From Ianthella basta (Eukaryota; Porifera; Demospongiae; Verongiida; Ianthellidae), in the NCBI GenBank assembly GCA_964019415.1, contig OZ025881.1, positions 1,101,201 through 1,165,200 on the forward strand: 64,000 nt of DNA, written 5' to 3'. Shown here piece after piece: positions 58,324-64,000 of the stretch (position 1 is its first letter; every line of letters begins with the position of its first letter). The notes below the pieces were generated by a model, which worked only from the letters and a program-made list of their open reading frames with translations, was not told the origin of the DNA and searched no databases. Both the position numbers and the translations under genes were made by a program.

Positions 58324-59610
58324 GGTTAGAAGGCATTACACTGTATGAATACTAATGAGCCAGGTCTGGTGGCTCAGAACACATCTAGTGTATATAGCCC
58401 CTCCTCGTCTCCATAATGATGGCTTGTGTAACTGTGGTGAGAAGCAAGTTGATGAGACTACACGCACACACAGTGTCAGACTCACACACACACACACACA
58501 CAGTTGACCTTAGTTATGCTTAGCATGTTAAAACCAATGCAAGATAGCCGCAGTCCTACCATACCACTCACATACAGCTAAACATGTAGCTTACTGTATA
58601 GCAACACACATGTACATGGCACTCTATGGCACTTCATATATATGAAGTGCCATAGAGTGTAGCGTCAGTACTGAAAGCCATTATGAAGATGTAGACTGCT
58701 CGATTCTAGTAGCCAATGGCCCCATCCCAAATACCTGGCCGGACTGATTGTTGCTGAACTGATTAATACACAATATTGACATGACTATGTGCACATAATG
58801 ATGTTTACTTTGTTGCTCTTTTTTCGCCTCACAGGGCAGTTTGGCCCTATAGTGCCTGAGGGCATGTGGCATATAGTAATAATAATAATAAGCATTTGCA
58901 TGCATGCTCATTTAGGGTGTAATGTACTTTTAGCACTATTTAGTGTTTATGCACTGTGTGTCAGAATCTGTGGTATTATTATTGTGGTTAATACTATTAT
59001 TGTATTTTATTATAATGTAAAGCACTTATGTACTCTCACTTATGTACACTCATATCATATCAGCTCCCTTTGTATATTAATATTAATAGTAACAATAATA
59101 ACAATAATAATAATCATAATATATGGATAGGACACACAAGTGTTGACTTCCACATTGAAAGTGCTGCCATCACTGTAGCCTCTCTGGTACATTCCTGAGC
59201 GACTTTGTCAGGGATGTAGGGTAACATGCACTCTCATATTACCGTATAACCACAATTTCCCTACCTGTGTTGAGGATACCCAAAGTGTCAGGTCACCATG
59301 GTGTTCTGTTTACTGATATAATATGAAGATGGAAACCATATGAAGGGTCATCTTCATAATTCTTCACACAGTTCAAGGACTTATGTCCATATTTGGCTAT
59401 GTGCCAAAATACTGTAAATATTATTATTGTCGATCAGTCTTACGTATGCTATGTAGGGAGAATACCAGGAAACTGTTTGTGTCATTTATGATGGCTACTG
59501 TGATGGTGGTTCCGGAGTGTATAGTCATCCACTGAATGTGCCTTCAGGAAGCTTCTTGTGCTGTCGCTTTGCGCAATCGATGCCTCATCACCGTTTCCTA
59601 TTACAGGAAG
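58324..59610. other. Spacer between the RBM39 copies
   Basis: Holds a (CA)n run at about 58485-58501, a perfect 40-bp palindrome at 58620-58659, and AT-rich ATAATAATA runs (58877 and 59092). The parts 58324-58660 and 59125-59300 match 63449-64000, showing the duplication continued downstream. 58660-59120 is present only in this copy. No gene seen. Confidence 0.6.
58620..58659. repeat. Perfect 40-bp palindrome
   Basis: CACTCTATGGCACTTCATAT followed by its exact inverse. In the duplicated copy (63732-63800) the left half occurs twice as a direct repeat instead, each time with GGATAGGACACACAAG. One copy was thus rearranged. Confidence 0.9.
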
Positions 59611-62398
59611 ATGGCTGCCGTTAACGAGTTGGCTTCCAGGTGAGCCGCGACGCGCTTGTTCAATTTGAAGGGACTAAGAACGCTAATGCGAGTTATGCTT
59701 TGATAGGGTAGAGTATATAGTGTGAGGTGTAGTTCCATGCAGAGATGGCTTCATGTTCTGCAACTGGGAATCTAGCAGCTAAAAAAATGGAGTTTCCTGG
59801 TTTCCCCAGGAAGCCTCACTTGCAGCGCACCTTTCCAGAACTAAGGCGCTTGTGGTAAAGTTAGAGTACGAAAGAAAAATCGATCGTAGTGTATTTGGCG
59901 AGCTTTGGCTTCCTAGGAAATAGTAGCCACTGCAGTGAGCTAGCTGTTGATGCAAGTTAGACGTTTCTAGCTTGTTCCTAGATGAAGAAACACGCGAATT
60001 TTGGAATATTACCTTCTTTCTTTGCAGTTGCGCGCAAGTGTCACAGCCGGCTGCAAGTTGGTACGTTGGTTACAGAGACAGCGCTTTTGAAGAAGATTGC
60101 TTGCACCCTGCTTGAGTTTGATACGGCGATTTTCGGTCACGCCCATTATTATTTTTTTATTTTTAACTCCGTACTGAATGGCGGAAAGGGGGGGGGGCTA
60201 ATTCGGCAAAGCGGTACGATTCAGCAAGCGCGCCGTTGCCGTTTTAGGCCCGGGGGAACTATAAGTCGGCGGGTAAACTTTTACGCCATGACCATCACTT
60301 CAATTCCAGTCACTTAAAAGTAATAAGAGTCACTTTTGCAATGAGTGTCATACTTTGGGGAAATGTCCACTTCATTCTATTGTCTCACCTCTTCTGTTGC
60401 CACAGACGCCCTCAGTCTCCCTCTGATGATATCCCGGATGAGGAAAGAGACAGACGAACTGTGTTTTGTACGCAGCTCTCCCAGCGTGTTGGTGTTAAGG
60501 AGCTCGAGGACTTCCTCAGTCAAGCCGGGAAGGTGGGTGCACAGTGGGATCTGTGTGTGACTGGTGTACTATTGGCCAAGGTCACTAACTAGTGCAACAT
60601 GCAATGTATATGGGCGACCACTGCCTCTGCACGTCACACCTGCATTTCAAGTTGTCACACACTACGGAGAGGTTTGTACATTGCCCTGCTCCAGGTGAAA
60701 TATGTGAAGTTGATTGCAGAGAAGAACTTGCAGAGGACAAAGGTGATTGCCTATGTGGAGTTTATGGAGGAGGGACCGGCCCAGCTGGTATGTGTGTATG
60801 GGAGGGGTTGGGAGTGGTGTGTGTGTATGTGACAGTGCTACAGTAGTGCTTGTTGTGTTGGTGCAGGCAATGGGAATGAGTGGACAGAAGCTGTTTGGAG
60901 TCCCTATAATGCTGCAGCCCATAATGGACAGGTACGTAGGTATGGGCAATGATCCATATAAACAAACATATACACATTAACTATAATCTCATGCCCCGCC
61001 TCCCTCTGTACTTGACACGCCCTCCAGAGCTGCTGAGAACCTGAAGAAGCCAGATGGGCCAAGGAAGCTGTACGTGGGGAACTTGCACCCCAACATAAAT
61101 GAGATCATATTGAAGGCAGTGTTTGAGCCCTTTGGAATGGTGAGTGTGGTGTGCGGAGGAACACCCTCAACACAATGACGTAGCTTAACATGGAGTTTCC
61201 ATGTAGATGTAATCACCGTAGTATGATAGTGATTGGTTCGTGTGAGGTCACATGCCTTAAGAGTTTTCAGTGTTGTTTTGCACCATGACAGGCACGTGTA
61301 CGGTGTGCAGCGTGTGCGTGTGACCCACTGGCCTATATAATCATGTACATTGGCACCTTGTCCTTGTGGCTGTGTGTGTCTTTTGACCTCACATTTCTAG
61401 CTTCACTTCTCCCCTATTTTCCGTTCACTCGTTACAATTGTACTCGAGTGAGGGTGTTTCCTTCATCATTGTATAATACTTGTCATGCCCCCCTCATCCA
61501 GCTTGACCAAGTGAAAGTGCAGAGAGAAGCAGATGGGAACTCAAAAGGGTACGGGTTTGTGGAGTTCAAGAGTCCTGAGGTGGCAGACAACGCAATGAAA
61601 CACTTGAATGGCTTTGAGTTGGCCAACCAGCCCATTCGTGTCAACTATGTCAATGAGCGCACAGCTGACATGGAGAGCCTTGACACCGAGGACATGGACG
61701 TTGGGGTGGGCATGACTGCCACCTCACGGGCCTCGCTAATGGCCAAACTGTCCGAGGGACATAAAGCAGGTGTGTATGTGTGTGTGTGTGTGTGTGTGTG
61801 TAGCATGTTTGAAGTCTATGCTATGTGTATTGCCTCATCTCTCCTCCTGTCAGGACTGACTGTGCCTGGTATACAGCAGCAGAGTGGTCCAGGCACCACG
61901 TCATCTTGCCTGGTGCTGCAAAACATGTTTGACCCAGCAGTGTGAGTGTGTGTAGTGCGCATGTGTGTAGCTACTGTCTGTGTGGTGTGTTGGGGAGAGA
62001 GTATTTACTGATTTGTTGTTGTATCTAGTGAGACTGGGACTGCTTGGAAGGAGGATGTCCGTGACGATGTCCTCTCCGAGGTGAACAAGTTCGGTGCAGT
62101 GTTCCACATCCACGTTGACGCTACGTCTCCACAAGGATGTGTGTATGTGAAGTGCCAGGCCCCTCAGGTGGCCACTGCTGCTGTATCCACACTGCAAGGG
62201 AGGAAGTATGGAGGTAGGTGTCAGTGGAGACAATACATGTGTGTGTGAATCTATGAACCTTGACAATCTTCTTTTTGCTCCTCTCTTCTTCCTGCTCAAG
62301 GCAAGGAGATCAAGGTTCAGTGTATGCCTGAAGCACAGTACCACGGCATCTTCCCAATGGCCATGTCTGCCATGATCCCCCTGCGGCCCTCCTCATAG
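59611..62398 (+). CDS. RBM39 second copy without RS domain
   Basis: Eight exons match RBM39 exons 5-12: 60406-60532, 60695-60787, 60867-60931, 61028-61139, 61502-61769, 61854-61941, 62029-62213 and 62301-62398. All are open with intact GT-AG sites. Homology starts at about 60318 inside the intron before exon 5, so the promoter, N-terminus and RS domain were not copied. A candidate new first exon, 59611-59639 (ATGGCTGCCGTTAACGAG..., donor GTGAGC), has phase 2 and joins 60406 exactly in frame (MAAVNELASRRPQSPSDD), giving 354 residues. Two in-frame deletions relative to copy 1 remove AEKN-region and AAAN-region codons between RRM1 and RRM2. The product would have RRM1, RRM2 and the U2AF-homology domain but no SR dipeptides, and might compete with full RBM39. 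The first exon is inference; without it this would be a transcribed or silent partial duplicate. Confidence 0.75.
59640..60317. other. Unique DNA upstream of the RBM39 second copy
   Basis: Not found near copy 1. It contains a G-run (GGGGGGGGGGC near 60190) and GC-rich stretches. An ORF at 59982-60317 has no recognisable domain. If the proposed first exon is right, this is its intron. Confidence 0.4.
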
Positions 62399-62547
62399 CC
62401 TCGCACGCTAGCACCCCCCAGCTCAAACTGCTGCTTGACTGTTTTAACATAAGCCATGCACACATTGCTATCCTATCGTATTACATGTAGCCGTGTTTTC
62501 ATTTGGATTGTGATTTGAAAGTTGAAGTGGGAAAAGTGAATGCTAAA

Positions 62548-62754
62548 ATGGCGGCCGTGATGCTGCTATGCCGAAAGGCGCAATGGATAGCTTGTAGAGG
62601 ACTCAGTACCTGCCTCAAGTCATCTTCACTGCCAAGTAATGGTGACTGCTTCGAAATCCTTCCTCCCTTCTTGATGCATAAAGTGCGAGAACGCCTCGGT
62701 GTCCACAATCCAACTGACATCCAGACAAAGGTCCTGCCCCACGGTATTCGTTAG
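62548..62754 (+). pseudogene. DEAD-box helicase N-terminal fragment
   Basis: A 68-codon open stretch, 150 bp after the RBM39 second copy: MAAVMLLCRKAQWIACRGL resembles a mitochondrial targeting start. It is followed by FEILPPFLMHKVRERLG and NPTDIQ, the Q-motif that precedes ATP-binding motif I in DEAD-box RNA helicases (possibly DDX28-like). A TAG follows soon after, and none of the later helicase motifs (GxGKT, DEAD, SAT) appears before the window ends. CACG then GTATTC could be a splice donor, but no following exon is visible. The same start occurs, broken, at 58100, so the RBM39-helicase gene pair was duplicated together. Confidence 0.5.
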
Positions 62755-63335
62755 TTACCACTACCTGCATGCACTGAATGGGTAACCTCGAGCTCCTTCA
62801 ATGTCATCATGTCTGTAGAGGTGCTAGTGTGCCGTATACACAGCCTCGTTTATTGTTGCTGTTCTGTGTGACCAGGCCTAGCCTACAATACTGGGAAATA
62901 GGTCTGGTGCCTGCCACTGCAGCTGGCTGCATCCCACCACAGTGTAACCCAATCAAGATGAACTCAGATCACGATCAGCCACTAGTGCACACTGTGCATT
63001 TTGTTATGTCTCTAGCTTCTATGTGATCATGAGCTGCCTGTGAAGGGCAGTGGGAGCTCATGTCTTCCAGATGCAGTCACTGAGTGATATGATTTGTTGT
63101 CCCAATCGCACAATTTACATTCAACGATGTAAAGGAAGTGTCAACATTGAGTTGTGTGTGCTGGTTCTAGTTGTGCAACTCTCCTTGGATTCAGCAGTGT
63201 GCTGTGCTGAATGATTATCAGACTATGATAAAACTGAAGGTATGGCAACCTTCATCCTTCAGTTCCATACGTGCAGTGATTGTCTGTTCTTGAACAGTGG
63301 GGTTGAGCTCTCTTCTCAACTTTCCCGGTTAGAAG
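62755..63335. other. Unique spacer
   Basis: DNA between the helicase fragment and the palindromic element. Copy 1 lacks it: there homology jumps from GACTGCTCTGAAGTCC to the element. No gene supported. Confidence 0.45.
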
Positions 63336-63448
63336 TAGTCTATCGAGCTAGACCTCTTTCTCGTTTTCACATAACTGGAAATGAATTGCACGGGCCCGTT
63401 AATTCCAGTTATGTGAAAACGCGAAAGGGGGTCTAGCTTGATAGACTA
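63336..63448. mobile_element. ~113-bp palindromic MITE, copy 2
   Basis: TAGTCTATCGAGCTAGAC at the left and GTCTAGCTTGATAGACTA at the right pair with one mismatch. Arms continue through CGTTTTCACATAACTGGAA and TTCCAGTTATGTGAAAACG around GAATTGCACGGGCCCGTT. More perfect than copy 1. It could begin and end with a TA target duplication. Confidence 0.8.
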
Positions 63449-63572
63449 GGTTAGAAGGCATTACACTGTATGAATACTAATGAGCCAGGTCTGGTGGCTC
63501 AGAACACATCTAGTGTATATAGCCCCTCCTCGCCTCCATAATGATGGCATGTAGCCATGGTGGAGAAACAAG

Positions 63573-63616
<44 letters not shown>

Positions 63617-64000
63617 GTTGGCCTCAGATATGCTCAGCATGTTAAGACCAATGCAAGATAGCCGCAGTCCTACCATACCACTCACATACAGTTAAACATA
63701 TGTCCTTACTATATAGCAACACACGTGTACATGGCACTCTATGGCACTTCATATATGGATAGGACACACAAGGGCACTCTATGGCACTTCATATATGGAT
63801 AGGACACACAAGTGTTGACTTCCACATTGAAAGTTCTGCCATCACTGTAGCCTCTCTGGAACATTCCTGAGCGACTTTGTCAGAGATATAGGGTAACATG
63901 CACTCTCATAGTTTCCCATAAATAATGATATGACCACAGTTTCCCTACCCGTGTTGAGAATACCCAAAGTGTCAGGTCACCACAATGTGCTGTTTACTGA
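63449..64000. repeat. Downstream flank of the RBM39 duplication
   Basis: Matches 58324-58660 and 59125-59300 (GAGCCAGGTCTGGTGGCTC, a (CA)n run at 63574-63612, GTGTTGACTTCCACATTG). The duplication runs to the window end, so its right border is outside. Confidence 0.75.

Overview
The window looks like nuclear DNA of a sponge (most likely a demosponge). It is AT-rich, its introns are small and GT-AG bounded, and its genes are multi-exon. It holds 2'-5'-oligoadenylate synthetase (OAS) genes, which sponges are known to carry, and a protein resembling the non-collagenous domain of sponge short-chain collagens. There are no operons, no tRNA or rRNA genes that I can see, and no recognisable long retroelement. 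The species call is inference.

Layout. From 1 to about 41 kb lies a plus-strand array of seven paralogous loci for secreted von Willebrand A (vWA) proteins: vWA1 (5'-incomplete), vWA2, vWA3 (pseudogene), vWA4, vWA5, vWA6 and vWA7. Intact members share three exons joined by phase-1 introns: signal peptide plus a thrombospondin-1-like Cys/Trp module; a variable Pro/Thr/Arg linker ending in a CPxxC-type motif; and a propeptide with a furin-like RRRR site followed by a vWA domain with a complete MIDAS. Between the genes are segmental duplications, about fifteen copies of one short repeat all in the same orientation, palindromic MITE-like elements, minisatellites and a 73-bp interstitial telomeric tract. 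A lone short-chain-collagen-like gene lies at 32.4-33.0 kb.

The minus strand carries three OAS loci: OAS-A (2.7-4.9 kb), OAS-B (41.8-45.3 kb) and a striking head-to-tail triple OAS (46.15-53.61 kb). In the triple locus two of the three units have lost their start codon. Splice sites and reading phases nevertheless allow all 18 exons to be read as one frame of about 913 residues with three OAS units, which resembles vertebrate OAS3 but was evidently built independently and recently. This is the strongest candidate in the window for something undescribed.

The triple OAS shares a 253-bp head-to-head intergenic region, with four CACGTG E-boxes, with a clear RBM39/CAPER-alpha splicing-factor gene (53.87-57.95 kb, plus strand). 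A second RBM39 copy (60.4-62.4 kb) lacks the RS domain but keeps every downstream exon open, and an upstream ATG exon at 59611-59639 would join it in frame. Each RBM39 copy is followed by the start of a DEAD-box helicase gene, readable only as a fragment.

Taken together the window is a rapidly duplicating region that mixes predicted innate-immune RNA sensors with a family of secreted adhesion-type proteins. Any functional link between the two families is inference from position only.
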